Assembly (NCBI GenBank): GCA_030524475.1
Contig: JAUNGO010000006.1
Location: forward strand, 1-56,243
DNA from: Eggerthellaceae bacterium
GTDB taxonomy: Bacteria > Actinomycetota > Coriobacteriia > Coriobacteriales > Eggerthellaceae
Length of the DNA stretch: 56,243 bases
Direction: 5' to 3'
The notes under the pieces were generated by a model. It had not been told where the DNA came from and searched no databases. It saw nothing but the letters and a program-made list of their open reading frames with translations. Shown in pieces: positions 26,462 to 34,289 of this stretch. The translations under genes and the position numbers were made by a program. Position 1 is the stretch's first letter; every line of letters starts with the position of its first letter.

Positions 26462-28110
26462 TAGTTTTGATCTGCCTCTTCAGGCTCTTCGGCTGGATCT
26501 ACGGTGTCGTCCGCAAGGATTTCATTCGTATAGCGAAGGCTTATCCCGTTGAAGATGTCTTCTCCCTCTTTGTCGAAGTTCTCAGACACCTTTGAATAGG
26601 TAACCTCGTTGCCGGTGAAAATACGCTCCGTCTTCGTCTTCGCAGCATCCTCTATGAGGTAGAGAAGCACCTTGCTCTTGAATGCTTCGGTGAAGCTGTC
26701 ATCGTCCTGGATCAGATCGGGGTCTATGAAGAAGGGTCCCAAGAGTTTGTCTTCATTCACGCGCTCTTTGAGCAACAGCCTGTTTATCTCTTTGCGGAAG
26801 TCGTTCCACTTTGCTCTGTTTCCGGTGTTGCCCAGCGGTATCTCATATCTTTCGATTACGTGCTCTCCCTCGTCTATGCCGATGTAACGGAAACTCCAGC
26901 GTCGTTTGAAGGCGGTGTCCATCGGGAAGACACCTTGGTCGGCGCTGTTCATCGTTGCCCATATATACATGTTCGGGGGGAGCGATAAGCGGTTGAGGAT
27001 CGAATCGCTATATTCTTGGAAGTCCATGTCTGGATCGTAGTGGGCTTCGATGCTTTGTCTCTCTTCTGGGCTTAACCCATCAAGTTGTTTTTTGATATAT
27101 GCGGACATTTCTTCAGGTACAAATATATAGTAGTTGCTCGTTCCCCGCGTATTCCTGTCTAGCAGTTGGAAGGTGTCTCCGAACACTCCAGCTGGATTTG
27201 CCCTGTTGATTTCCTCAACAATGAGCAAGTAATCATCATCGGGATGTGTCGCAGCATCCATGTAGGTTTTTATAAACGGTCCCGGAACGAAATCGTATCT
27301 GATGTCGTCGCCTTCCATAACGGGCTTATAGCCCCCGACGAATTGAGCATAGGTGTAATCAGGATAGAAAGTAACACGGCGTATTTTGTCTTCGTCGAAA
27401 CGCCCTTGTATCCCTTTTTCCTTATCCCCGGTCGCTCTCTGATTTAGCTGGAAGGACTTTCCCGTCCCAGGTGCTCCAAAATAAATAAGGTTGTGCGGGT
27501 CTTTATTATCGCTTTCACGCTTAGTCGCTTCTTGTACTCCCGGTTCATTGCCCGCTGGCATGAATACATTGAGATATCCACGGAATAATTCTGGTTGCAT
27601 TGCGTAGACCTTCGCACCTTCAGAATTGACATATAAGGAGATGCCGTCCAAGAATGCTTTTGCAACTGACTGTGCACTGACTTGCTTGGATATTGTTTTT
27701 TCACTGGCAGACATTGCCCAAGGCCTCCACACTACCAAGAGGCTCTTGCCGTCAATATCGTACACGCCCAATATCAAGCCTATTCCACCAGACCTATTCT
27801 CCTCATAGAGTTCATTGCTGATTGCCGGATCAATTTGTATGCGCAACTCGTCGGGTCGCATTGCGGGTCTTCCTCCGCCTGAAACGGCTTTTATTGCATA
27901 TTTGACCCTGTAATCCGTATCATCGCTATCCCTCAATATCACCTCTTTGAGTTTTCCATCAGCGTCTTCGAGATCATATTCTGCGTTAGCGAAGCCCGAA
28001 AAAGCCCGTTGTAGAGTTGCTTCCTTCTGTTCTTTATTCGCCGCACTGAAGCTTTCGTTTACTCCGACTGTACCGTCTGTAAGCGCAAAACGCTGTGTAC
28101 CCTCCATCAT
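26461..28110 (-). CDS. McrB-like AAA+ GTPase/motor subunit (LlaJI R1)
   Basis: 549 residues. An N-terminal MrcB_N/DUF3578-like region (about 60-190; IGLILGVYD, LLVVWRPWA) precedes Walker A GAPGTGKS (about 211-218), Walker B YLLIVEEINRAN (about 290-300) and the McrB hallmark ATMNSADQGV (about 383-392) followed by FKRRWSF. It is the nucleotide-driven translocase of a McrBC-like restriction enzyme. Its ATG overlaps the methyltransferase stop by four bases. Intact by length and motifs. Confidence 0.85.
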   Translation of the reverse strand: MMEGTQRFALTDGTVGVNESFSAANKEQKEATLQRAFSGFANAEYDLEDADGKLKEVILRDSDDTDYRVKYAIKAVSGGGRPAMRPDELRIQIDPAISNELYEENRSGGIGLILGVYDIDGKSLLVVWRPWAMSASEKTISKQVSAQSVAKAFLDGISLYVNSEGAKVYAMQPELFRGYLNVFMPAGNEPGVQEATKRESDNKDPHNLIYFGAPGTGKSFQLNQRATGDKEKGIQGRFDEDKIRRVTFYPDYTYAQFVGGYKPVMEGDDIRYDFVPGPFIKTYMDAATHPDDDYLLIVEEINRANPAGVFGDTFQLLDRNTRGTSNYYIFVPEEMSAYIKKQLDGLSPEERQSIEAHYDPDMDFQEYSDSILNRLSLPPNMYIWATMNSADQGVFPMDTAFKRRWSFRYIGIDEGEHVIERYEIPLGNTGNRAKWNDFRKEINRLLLKERVNEDKLLGPFFIDPDLIQDDDSFTEAFKSKVLLYLIEDAAKTKTERIFTGNEVTYSKVSENFDKEGEDIFNGISLRYTNEILADDTVDPAEEPEEADQN

Positions 28111-29177
28111 GCCTCCTTCTCGAAGACTTGCTTTGTTATCGCGTCAGCTATAAGTTCAACCATCTTTACTGGCACCGCATTTCCAACTTGCCTCCATTGG
28201 TCTTTGAAATCACCACAGAACTCATATTCATCGTCAAAAGTCTGTATGCGCTTTATTTCGCTAATGCGCAAGAACCGGTTCTTCCAATGGAATGGCCCCA
28301 TATTGTTGGAAAAACTCGCCTGAATAGTCCAAGATGGCCTTTCCGGCGAAAGCTTTAGAAGAAAAGACCAGTAGCGGGAACGCCATTTAAATTTCGGTTC
28401 GGGATATCCACGTTCCTTCGTGAAATATAAGTAATTATCTCCAGGTGGTATTTCTTTCAGCAGGTCTTTATGCTTAGACCCGGCTTCCATTTCCTTGTCT
28501 TCTGGCAGGTCTACGTCCAAATCGCTTAACACGTCACCACAGGTGACCCATGGGCTTTTCCTGACTTTTTCCTCCTCAGTTACTTTTGCATTATTGGGGT
28601 CGTAATGCGTTTCTTCGGGAAACTCAAATTTGATCCCCAAGTCCTTTCTTATCCCAACGCATATGAATCTTTCACGCGTTTGAGGAACGCCGTACATGGC
28701 GGTGTTTACGACTTTATAGGTAATGTTGTAATCAAGTTCTTCAGTCTTGGATTTGAGGAGGTCAAATGCTGCCTTATGCGGCTTGTAAACGAACCCAAAA
28801 ACATTCTCAAAAAAGAAGACCCTGGGCCTAATCTCTTCCAATGCCCTAAAGTATTCATAAAGAGTAAAGGAATTTTCGTCTTCAAGTGCACGTTTTTTGT
28901 CTTTAAGGTAAAACCGTGACTTTGAGTAGGCGGGGCATGGTGGTCCTCCCGCCAGAACATCCACATCGTCTTTTTCTAAGCCAACCGCCCCTAATTCTTT
29001 CTTATAGTCGATATTTCTTATGTCGTCACAGACCACACGTTTGCTGCCCCCATTTTTTTCAAGCGTATTGCACGCAATACCCCAATTGTCTGTGGAGAGG
29101 CATATGTCGTAACCGGCATTTCGGAATCCGCAATCTATGCCGCCTCCGCCCGAATATATGCTTACAACGTTTGGCAT
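28107..29177 (-). CDS. DNA (cytosine-5) methyltransferase 1 of LlaJI-type system
   Basis: 356 residues. Motif I VVSIYSGGGGIDCGFRNAGY, the catalytic PC motif GGPPCPAYSKS with Cys81, ENVFG (motif VI) and QTRERFICVG (motif VIII) are all present, as is a C-terminal GNAVPV motif X. It methylates one strand context of the recognition site to protect host DNA. It shares one base with the second methyltransferase upstream and four with the McrB gene. LlaJI uses two m5C enzymes because its site (GACGC in Lactococcus) is asymmetric; the site here is not known. Confidence 0.88.
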   Translation of the reverse strand: MPNVVSIYSGGGGIDCGFRNAGYDICLSTDNWGIACNTLEKNGGSKRVVCDDIRNIDYKKELGAVGLEKDDVDVLAGGPPCPAYSKSRFYLKDKKRALEDENSFTLYEYFRALEEIRPRVFFFENVFGFVYKPHKAAFDLLKSKTEELDYNITYKVVNTAMYGVPQTRERFICVGIRKDLGIKFEFPEETHYDPNNAKVTEEEKVRKSPWVTCGDVLSDLDVDLPEDKEMEAGSKHKDLLKEIPPGDNYLYFTKERGYPEPKFKWRSRYWSFLLKLSPERPSWTIQASFSNNMGPFHWKNRFLRISEIKRIQTFDDEYEFCGDFKDQWRQVGNAVPVKMVELIADAITKQVFEKEA

Positions 29178-30235
29178 TACACTAGACTCTCTTTCAGATA
29201 TTCGATCATTGCCTTTCCCATCAGTACAGGAACCGCGTTGCCGATTTGTTTTTGCACCGATCTTCTGCTTCCGTAGAACTTATAGTCCTTGGGAAAAGTT
29301 TGAATAGCGGCGATCTCGGGTACCCTCAACCTCCTGTTGTCCCAATGAAATGGACCGACCCAAGGTCCTGGCTGTGCCGTAATTGTCCACGACGGTTTGT
29401 CTGGAGACAGCTTAAGCAGAAAGGACCAAAATCTTTTGTCTGCTACGAATTTTGGATTCTCGTATCCATACCATGCAGTAAGCGCCTTATAATTCATTCC
29501 TGGTGGAACTTCTATAAGGTCGTCGTGGTATGTTCCGTTGGTCTCTTCTTCAGGCTCGTAGTATTCTGGCCCAGAAAACTCCGAAATGACTTCACCTACG
29601 TTTACGTAAGGCTTAAGCCCTTCTTTCTCAGCCATATCAGGTGGAAAATGCGTCTTTGTTGGCTCATCCGCCTTGAATTTTCCCTTGGTTCCTATGATGA
29701 AGATACGTTTTCTCTTCTGCGAAACTCCATAGTCAAGCGCGTTGGCGCGAACTACTTTGCAGTTATACCCTTCATTGGTAGCTATTTCTAAGAATTTCTC
29801 GGCAATAGCCTTATTCGTTGGATGGAGAAGGCTTTCCACATTCTCAAACACAAAACCATCAGGCTGCAAGTCTGCAAGGACACGTAGATATTCATCAATT
29901 AAGGCTGCACGTGGGTCGTTGATGCCCTTCCTCTTCTTATTAGTGACCCAATATCCTGCTTTGGAAAACGGCTGGCAGGGTGCACCACCTATTAATATCT
30001 TCTTATCGTGCGGCGTTTTTGCAAGTGCAGCCGCTAATTCTTCACTTGTAATGGTATGCAGATCGCCTTCAATTATTGAAGTATTATTGAATTGCTCATT
30101 CAACTTTAAGGTCTCGATACAATCATGGTCAAAATCTGTGCTTACAGCAACTGGTATATCTGCCATATAGCTAGCAATGTCTAGTCCGCCTGCGCCAGAA
30201 AACAGACTCACTGCAACTATATTAGTCTCTGCCAT
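29177..30235 (-). CDS. DNA (cytosine-5) methyltransferase 2 of LlaJI-type system
   Basis: 352 residues. Motif I AVSLFSGAGGLDIA, catalytic GGAPCQPFSKAGYW with Cys87, FENVESL (motif VI), SQKRKRIFIIG (motif VIII) and the C-terminal QIGNAVPV are complete. It differs clearly from the neighbouring methyltransferase, as expected for enzymes that modify opposite strands of an asymmetric site. Its start lies inside the end of the HTH gene (14-base overlap). Confidence 0.88.
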   Translation of the reverse strand: MAETNIVAVSLFSGAGGLDIASYMADIPVAVSTDFDHDCIETLKLNEQFNNTSIIEGDLHTITSEELAAALAKTPHDKKILIGGAPCQPFSKAGYWVTNKKRKGINDPRAALIDEYLRVLADLQPDGFVFENVESLLHPTNKAIAEKFLEIATNEGYNCKVVRANALDYGVSQKRKRIFIIGTKGKFKADEPTKTHFPPDMAEKEGLKPYVNVGEVISEFSGPEYYEPEEETNGTYHDDLIEVPPGMNYKALTAWYGYENPKFVADKRFWSFLLKLSPDKPSWTITAQPGPWVGPFHWDNRRLRVPEIAAIQTFPKDYKFYGSRRSVQKQIGNAVPVLMGKAMIEYLKESLV

Positions 30236-30443
30236 TTGTTAGTTTTCCTTCCAGCAAACCATCATTGCCCATTGCACTTTTCCCGCATTCAACCCAAGCG
30301 TCGACTTCGCTAACGCGAAACTTCCAGTGTCGTCCAATTTTCTTGGATGGGATCTTTCCGCTTTTAGCCCAAGTTCTTACAGTGCTGGGCTTCATGTCGA
30401 GATGACTGGCTATTTCCTCAATGCCAATCCAAGATTCGTTCAT
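30222..30443 (-). CDS. Excisionase/MerR-type HTH regulator of the restriction operon
   Basis: 73 residues. WIGIEEIASHLDMKPSTVRT and WAKSGKIPSKKIGRHWKF form the DNA-binding helix-turn-helix plus wing of excisionase-family (HTH_17) proteins, followed by VSEVDAWVECG. It is the first gene of the operon and directly follows paired direct repeats (30470-30502), so it probably controls restriction-modification expression, the role a C protein plays in other systems. The N-terminal ATG has GAGGCGG upstream. Confidence 0.8.
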   Translation of the reverse strand: MNESWIGIEEIASHLDMKPSTVRTWAKSGKIPSKKIGRHWKFRVSEVDAWVECGKSAMGNDGLLEGKLTNGRD

Positions 30444-30469
30444 AACTTTAACCGCCTCGCATATTTAAG

Positions 30470-30502
30470 TTTATTGCAGTTTGCTACACTTTACTGCAGT
30501 TT
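30470..30502 (-). promoter_or_regulatory. Direct-repeat operator of the LlaJI-type operon
   Basis: On the plus strand TTTATTGCAGTTT (30470-30482) and TTTACTGCAGTTT (30490-30502) differ by one base and are 20 bases apart; a weaker third copy TTTAAGTCACTTT follows. They sit 27-59 bases before the HTH start. Confidence 0.6.
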
Positions 30503-30588
30503 AAGTCACTTTGCACCCTCATTTTGGTTTCAGGATATCTTACGTGTTCGGCGGTAGTTGATTTAACAAAGAGTAATCATCGGGCCAG

Positions 30589-30789
30589 TTATTTGTGTAC
30601 AATAGACGGGACATTCATAGCTAGAGAACAATCTGCCCATTCTTCCACTAAATATTTCTCGTTTCCATCAGCCGTGTCCGCAACCGCAACAACCACGCAG
30701 CTGCTCAACGCAAGAATGTCTCCCATCTGCCACTTCGCGGTAGACACCACAAAACCGGCAGAGCTTACATATTCATTGGCTCTGTGCTC
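30589..30789 (-). pseudogene. Protein remnant, unknown
   Basis: An open frame without a start reads ANEYVSSAGFVVSTAKWQMG, DILALSSCVVVAVADTADG and EKYLVEEWADCSLAMNVPSI to a TAA at 30589. The sequence has protein-like composition and looks like the C-terminal end of a deleted gene. An in-frame TGA just upstream (30790-30792) separates it from FSEPL. Not recognised. Confidence 0.3.
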
Positions 30790-31059
30790 TCAAAGCGGCT
30801 CGCTAAATTCTCCGTATAGCAAAAGGCCTCGCTAACTTAGATCGCGCTTTCGGGGGCTAAAGCGGCAATCCCGCATACCCCAGCGAGTGAAGAGCGCTCG
30901 CACTCGCGCGCTTGCGCAATCGCTTTCGAGCTCTATTCGCAAGTCCGCGCAAGTGGCAATATCGTGTTTCGTTCTAATCGGTAGCGTCCCGAAAGTTGGT
31001 GTAGGATCTTGGGGCTTACACGCCATTTTAATCCCGAATCCGCCCCGTTTTCGTTGGCA

Positions 31060-31103
31060 GGTGCTACGTCGCCGGCGTGTCTTCCCGCGCGCGGCGTAGC
31101 ACC
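31060..31103. repeat. Long hairpin next to small gene
   Basis: Arms GGTGCTACG (31060-31068) and CGTAGCACC (31095-31103), extendable by four inner pairs with one wobble. It starts directly after the stop of the 39-codon gene on the minus strand and could be its terminator, though no T-run follows. Confidence 0.45.
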
Positions 31104-31104
31104 G

Positions 31105-31224
31105 CTAGGCGGTCGACTTGTCATGTCTTACGGCGCGGATGACCTTGGAGATGCTCTTCCCGTCGCGGCGCATCGTTATGATGTTCTTGCACCCGGATAG
31201 TGCAAGATGGACGTGGTGGTCCAC
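31105..31224 (-). CDS. 39-residue small protein, unknown
   Basis: A GTG start lies behind an excellent ribosome site (GGAGGAGGGAGCC then GTG). The product, MDHHVHLALSGCKNIITMRR continuing DGKSISKVIRAVRHDKSTA, is basic with a Cys near the middle. The stop is followed at once by a strong hairpin, so the unit has the parts of a real small gene. It could also be the surviving 5' end or relic of a mobile-element gene. Confidence 0.4.
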   Translation of the reverse strand: MDHHVHLALSGCKNIITMRRDGKSISKVIRAVRHDKSTA

Positions 31225-31311
31225 GGCTCCCTCCTCCGTGCAGTGTTCTAGGCAAACACCATTCTAGCGAGGGTCGTGGGCCACTGCCCGCTTTGGGACG
31301 TTGCATTTAGA

Positions 31312-31554
31312 GTGAAGATTCAAGGGCAAAAGACTGTCGTCGACGAGATTGATGAGCAGATTAGAGAAGCAGAGGAGAAGGGAAATAAACCGTTCCAGAC
31401 CGGCATAACAGGGATCGATTTCTTGCCGGAATTAGAAAACGTCGCGTTCCTGAACCCAAAAGAAAACACCAAGCCCGACGGATCGAAAAAACGCGGCTAT
31501 CACCTTGTAAGGGAAACCGTACCCGAGGCCGCCGTCGCAAAGGAATGCATTTAG
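31312..31554 (+). CDS. Small uncharacterised ORF, possible fragment
   Basis: 80 residues from a GTG (KIQGQKTVVDEIDEQIREA...), with an upstream in-frame GTG at 31276. The composition is plausible for a protein (acidic helix, then GITGIDFLPELENVAFLNP). The ribosome site is weak and no family is recognised. It may be the 3' piece of a lost gene in this decayed region. Confidence 0.35.
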   Translation: MKIQGQKTVVDEIDEQIREAEEKGNKPFQTGITGIDFLPELENVAFLNPKENTKPDGSKKRGYHLVRETVPEAAVAKECI

Positions 31555-31835
31555 CGCGTCGCCCAAGCGCTCCCCCCTAGAACCCCCATTCTTGCGTCAA
31601 GATTGGCTCGGGGTTTGCTTCGGCGGCTTGAAATTTATATCAAATTTAAAGATATAAAAATATAGATCGGTTTTGAAATATAAAACCAGCACGTATTAAT
31701 TTGCTTTGCGAGGCGGTTCAGTGACCTTCTGAAGCAGGCTTGTTCCTAGCTCGGGAAGGGTTTAGATAGCGTACAATGACCCCTCCGGCAAAGTCCGACG
31801 CGGGCGGTGCTTCTTCTTGGGAGGAGTGATCGCTA

Positions 31836-31955
31836 ATGATAGAAAAAGTTCTTTTCATTGCGGCTGCAATTGCGACCGTCGCGGGGTTCGTCCTCGAAGT
31901 GTGGAGGGAATGCAAATCGCGAGCGGATGACGGAGGGAGAAGGAAAGGGCGGTAG
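31836..31955 (+). CDS. 39-residue hydrophobic peptide, candidate type I toxin
   Basis: ATG behind GGGAGGAGTGATCGCTA. The product MIEKVLFIAAAIATVAGFVL, followed by EVW and then a run rich in Arg, Lys and Asp, has one membrane helix (about residues 4-22) and a charged tail, the plan of Fst/holin-like type I toxins. The stop codon lies inside a strong terminator hairpin, as in many such loci, and TACAAT (31772-31777) offers a -10. An antisense RNA would be expected; I cannot confirm one. Confidence 0.5.
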   Translation: MIEKVLFIAAAIATVAGFVLEVWRECKSRADDGGRRKGR

Positions 31956-31973
31956 GTGCAACTGCCGCCCTTT
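31944..31973 (+). terminator. Terminator overlapping the small peptide stop
   Basis: Arms AAAGGGCGGTAG (31944-31955) and CTGCCGCCCTTT (31962-31973), 12 pairs with one wobble, 6-base loop. Works in either direction in form. Confidence 0.65.
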
Positions 31974-32280
31974 ATAAACCGTAACCTGCGCCGCCCGTCC
32001 CTGTAAGCCAACAGCGGGCTTTGCCGGTACGTTTGCATTGTAGCATGCGATGCCGTATGCGTGAAGATGTCTTCCTTCCCCCGTCGTTCGGCGCATTTCT
32101 CGGGGGTCTTTTGCTTGCGTGCTCGCGCGGGCTTGCGTTTTCGGTAAAATGGGAACGTTACGTGGAAGGTTTGCGCTGCGGCGCGCCCCGATGCTTCGAC
32201 GCTTTGCTGCGTTGACGTTGGTTGCGCCCGCTTGCACGTGCATTGCCTTCCGTTACCAACGACGCATAAGGAGGATTCCC
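31974..32280. other. Leader region of aldolase gene
   Basis: About 300 bases with no supported gene. It includes a CAGCGGGC...GCCGG hairpin and a TAAAAT (32145-32150) as a possible -10. The open frame that enters the aldolase from 32119 lacks a ribosome site and is not part of the protein. Confidence 0.3.
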
Positions 32281-33219
32281 ATGCCGAAGATCACTCGTGA
32301 TCAGGTGAAGGTTCCGGTCGACGTCATGCCTGAGGTGCGTGACCTCTACGTTGACAACTACATGAAGGCCACGCGTGGGACGGGTCGCCTCATGCTGTTT
32401 GCGTGCGATCAGAAGATCGAGCACATGAACAAGGACTTCTACGGCGAGGGCATCGACATTGCCGACGCCGAGCCCGAGCACCTGTTCAAGATCGGCAGCG
32501 AGGGCGTGTGCGGCGTGCTGGCGGGCCAGCGCGGCTTGATCGCCCAGTACGCGGCCGACTATCCCGAGATCAACTATCTCGTGAAGATGAACTCCAAGAC
32601 CAACCTCGTGTCCACCAAGCAGGAGGACCCGTACTCCCCGCAGCTGACCGACCTCGACGCCGTGCTTGCCATGCGCGAGGCGGGCGTGAACATCGTGGGC
32701 CTGGGCTACACCATCTACCTGGGCAGCGAGTACGAGGCCACCATGATGGCCGAGGCCGGCGAGCTCATCGCCGAGGCGCACGCGAACGGCCTGCTCGTGG
32801 TGCTGTGGATTTACCCGCGCGGCAAGGCCGTCACCGCCGAGAAGGACCCCGACCTGATCGCGGGCGCCGCGGGCGTGGCGCTGTGCCTGGGCGCCGACTT
32901 CGTGAAGGTGAACCCGCCGAAGCCCGAGGACGGTCGTACGCCGGCCGAGGCGCTGAAGATCGCGTCGATGGCGTCTGGTCGCACCGGCCTTGTGTGCGCG
33001 GGCGGCTCGACGGTCGACGCCGAGACGTTCCTCACGCAGCTCTACGACCAGATCCACGTGGGCGGCGCGTGCGGCAACGCCACCGGGCGCAACATCCACC
33101 AGCGCTCGCTCGACGAGGCGGTGCGCCTGACGAAGGCCATCAGCGCCATCACGCTGGCCGACTACACGGTGGCCGATGCGTTGGCCGTGTTCAACGGCGA
33201 GAAGGAGTTCGCGCTGTAG
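32281..33219 (+). CDS. Class I fructose-bisphosphate aldolase (DhnA/DeoC type)
   Basis: 312 residues from the ATG with AAGGAGGATTCCC upstream. LMLFACDQKIEHMNKDF, GADFVKVNPPKPEDG with the likely Schiff-base Lys, and VCAGGSTVDAETFL with HVGGACGNATGRNIHQR match the DhnA-type (archaeal/FbaB-like) class I aldolases, which split fructose 1,6-bisphosphate into two triose phosphates. A related sugar-phosphate or Aro-type aldolase activity is possible. Strong codon bias suggests high expression. A strong terminator follows. Confidence 0.85.
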   Translation: MPKITRDQVKVPVDVMPEVRDLYVDNYMKATRGTGRLMLFACDQKIEHMNKDFYGEGIDIADAEPEHLFKIGSEGVCGVLAGQRGLIAQYAADYPEINYLVKMNSKTNLVSTKQEDPYSPQLTDLDAVLAMREAGVNIVGLGYTIYLGSEYEATMMAEAGELIAEAHANGLLVVLWIYPRGKAVTAEKDPDLIAGAAGVALCLGADFVKVNPPKPEDGRTPAEALKIASMASGRTGLVCAGGSTVDAETFLTQLYDQIHVGGACGNATGRNIHQRSLDEAVRLTKAISAITLADYTVADALAVFNGEKEFAL

Positions 33220-33279
33220 CTGCGACGGACAAGCGAGGGGGTGAACAAGGCTACGCCCCCTGTTCACCTTGCTCACTTT

Positions 33280-33311
33280 AGCGGGGGCGCTTCGCCGGAA
33301 GCGCCCCCGCT
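33280..33311 (+). terminator. Terminator after aldolase gene
   Basis: Arms AGCGGGGGCGCTTC (33280-33293) and GAAGCGCCCCCGCT (33298-33311), then TCTTTT. A second hairpin, GTGAACA...TGTTCAC, lies just before it at about 33241-33267. Confidence 0.85.
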
Positions 33312-33454
33312 TCTTTTCCCCACTTTCCCATAAATGATACATAATTCGTATCATTTTCAACAAACACGCCACTCTGTTCGGCGCATGAAACATTCTCGAA
33401 ACATTTCCGAAATAGAATCTCCACGCTTGTTGGTAGATTGGGGAGGATTAGCTG

Positions 33455-34063
33455 GTGAATCTGGAGGCGCAGGACGCGAAGCAGCGTGAGGACGTTGCTG
33501 CCGCTCGCGGCGGCGTGTCGCTTGCGGCAACCTCCGCGGCAACGCCTGCCGAAGACGCGAAGCAGCTGGTGCTCAAGCGGCTGCTTGCGGCGCACGAGAC
33601 GTGGTTCGACGTGTCGCGCGACCACGTGTTCGGCGGTCGCACGTTTCCGGGATACGCCGAGTTCCACTCCTCAGCCGAACAGTACGTGCTGGTAAAACGC
33701 GCGAAGCTCTGGGAAGTCAACGCCCACGAGTACCTTTTTTTCGTCACGGCCGACCGCTTAACGGCGCAACGCCTCGAAGACGAGGTGGCCTTCATGACCA
33801 CCAAGGCGCTCGACAAGGTGCAGCCGAACCCCGAGCACATGACGTCGTACCTGTCGCTTGTGGTCATCGCCGACGCGGTTGACGACGACGCGCGGCGCGC
33901 CGTCAAGAAGACGCGTTTCCGCAAGAACTTCAAGCTGGGGTTTCAGGGCTGGGCCGATCTTCGCCTGGCGGTCGTCGACCTGTCTACGTCAAGCATCATA
34001 ACCAACGCTATGGGCAAGGAGCTGCGTGCGTCGTTGGAAGCAAACGCTTTCGGCGAATCGTAG
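33455..34063 (+). CDS. Uncharacterised conserved-looking protein
   Basis: 202 residues from a GTG with GGGGAGGA upstream. An Ala-rich N-terminus (1-35) is followed by a compact domain with AHETWFDVSRDHVFGGRTFP, YLFFVTADRLTAQRLEDEV and SYLSLVVIADAVDDDARRAV. The C-terminal part is mixed alpha/beta. No enzyme motif is evident and I do not recognise the family. It lies upstream of cstA, separated by a structured leader. Confidence 0.6.
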   Translation: MNLEAQDAKQREDVAAARGGVSLAATSAATPAEDAKQLVLKRLLAAHETWFDVSRDHVFGGRTFPGYAEFHSSAEQYVLVKRAKLWEVNAHEYLFFVTADRLTAQRLEDEVAFMTTKALDKVQPNPEHMTSYLSLVVIADAVDDDARRAVKKTRFRKNFKLGFQGWADLRLAVVDLSTSSIITNAMGKELRASLEANAFGES

Positions 34064-34070
34064 GCATCTC

Positions 34071-34230
34071 TCTGGAGGTTCTTCTGCGTGAAAACGCGCA
34101 GGTGAGAGCCGTGCATGGGCGCGCAACTCGCGTCGTGCAGGAGAGTGGGCGGCTTTGAGGTCGTGACGCGCTGAGAGGGCACCATCGCACAACGGGTGCC
34201 TTGTGAGCGCAGCACAGAAGCCTTGGCGAA
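34071..34230 (+). ncRNA. Possible structured leader of cstA
   Basis: Several consecutive hairpins can be drawn: CTCTC...GAGAG enclosing CTGCG...CGCAG; TGCA...TGCA enclosing GCGCG...CGCG; and GCGCT...AGCGC enclosing GGGCACC...GGGTGCC. This density in a 226-base gap suggests a cis-regulatory RNA. I cannot match it to a named riboswitch class. Confidence 0.35.
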
Positions 34231-34289
34231 CATGCGACGCGCTGTTGCGTGGGTGCGGAGCATGCGGAAAATCAAGGAAGGATCGATTT

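Larger units (their letters stand above)
30503..31104. other. Gene-poor, decayed stretch upstream of restriction operon
   Basis: About 600 bases with no intact gene. It contains an ORF remnant at 30589-30789 (minus) and, near 30975-31005, a GTAGCGTCCCGAAAGTTGGT-like segment reminiscent of an IS256-type terminus (unverified). Confidence 0.35.

Noticed and set aside
30970..31010. IS256-like terminus
   Set aside because: Only a short resemblance (CCGAAAGTTGGTGTAGG) remembered, no transposase and no matching second end, so not called as a mobile element.
34150..34185. ZTP (pfl) riboswitch-like GGTCGTGACGCG before cstA
   Set aside because: The second conserved half of that motif (CCGCCUGGG type) is absent; kept only as an unnamed structured leader.
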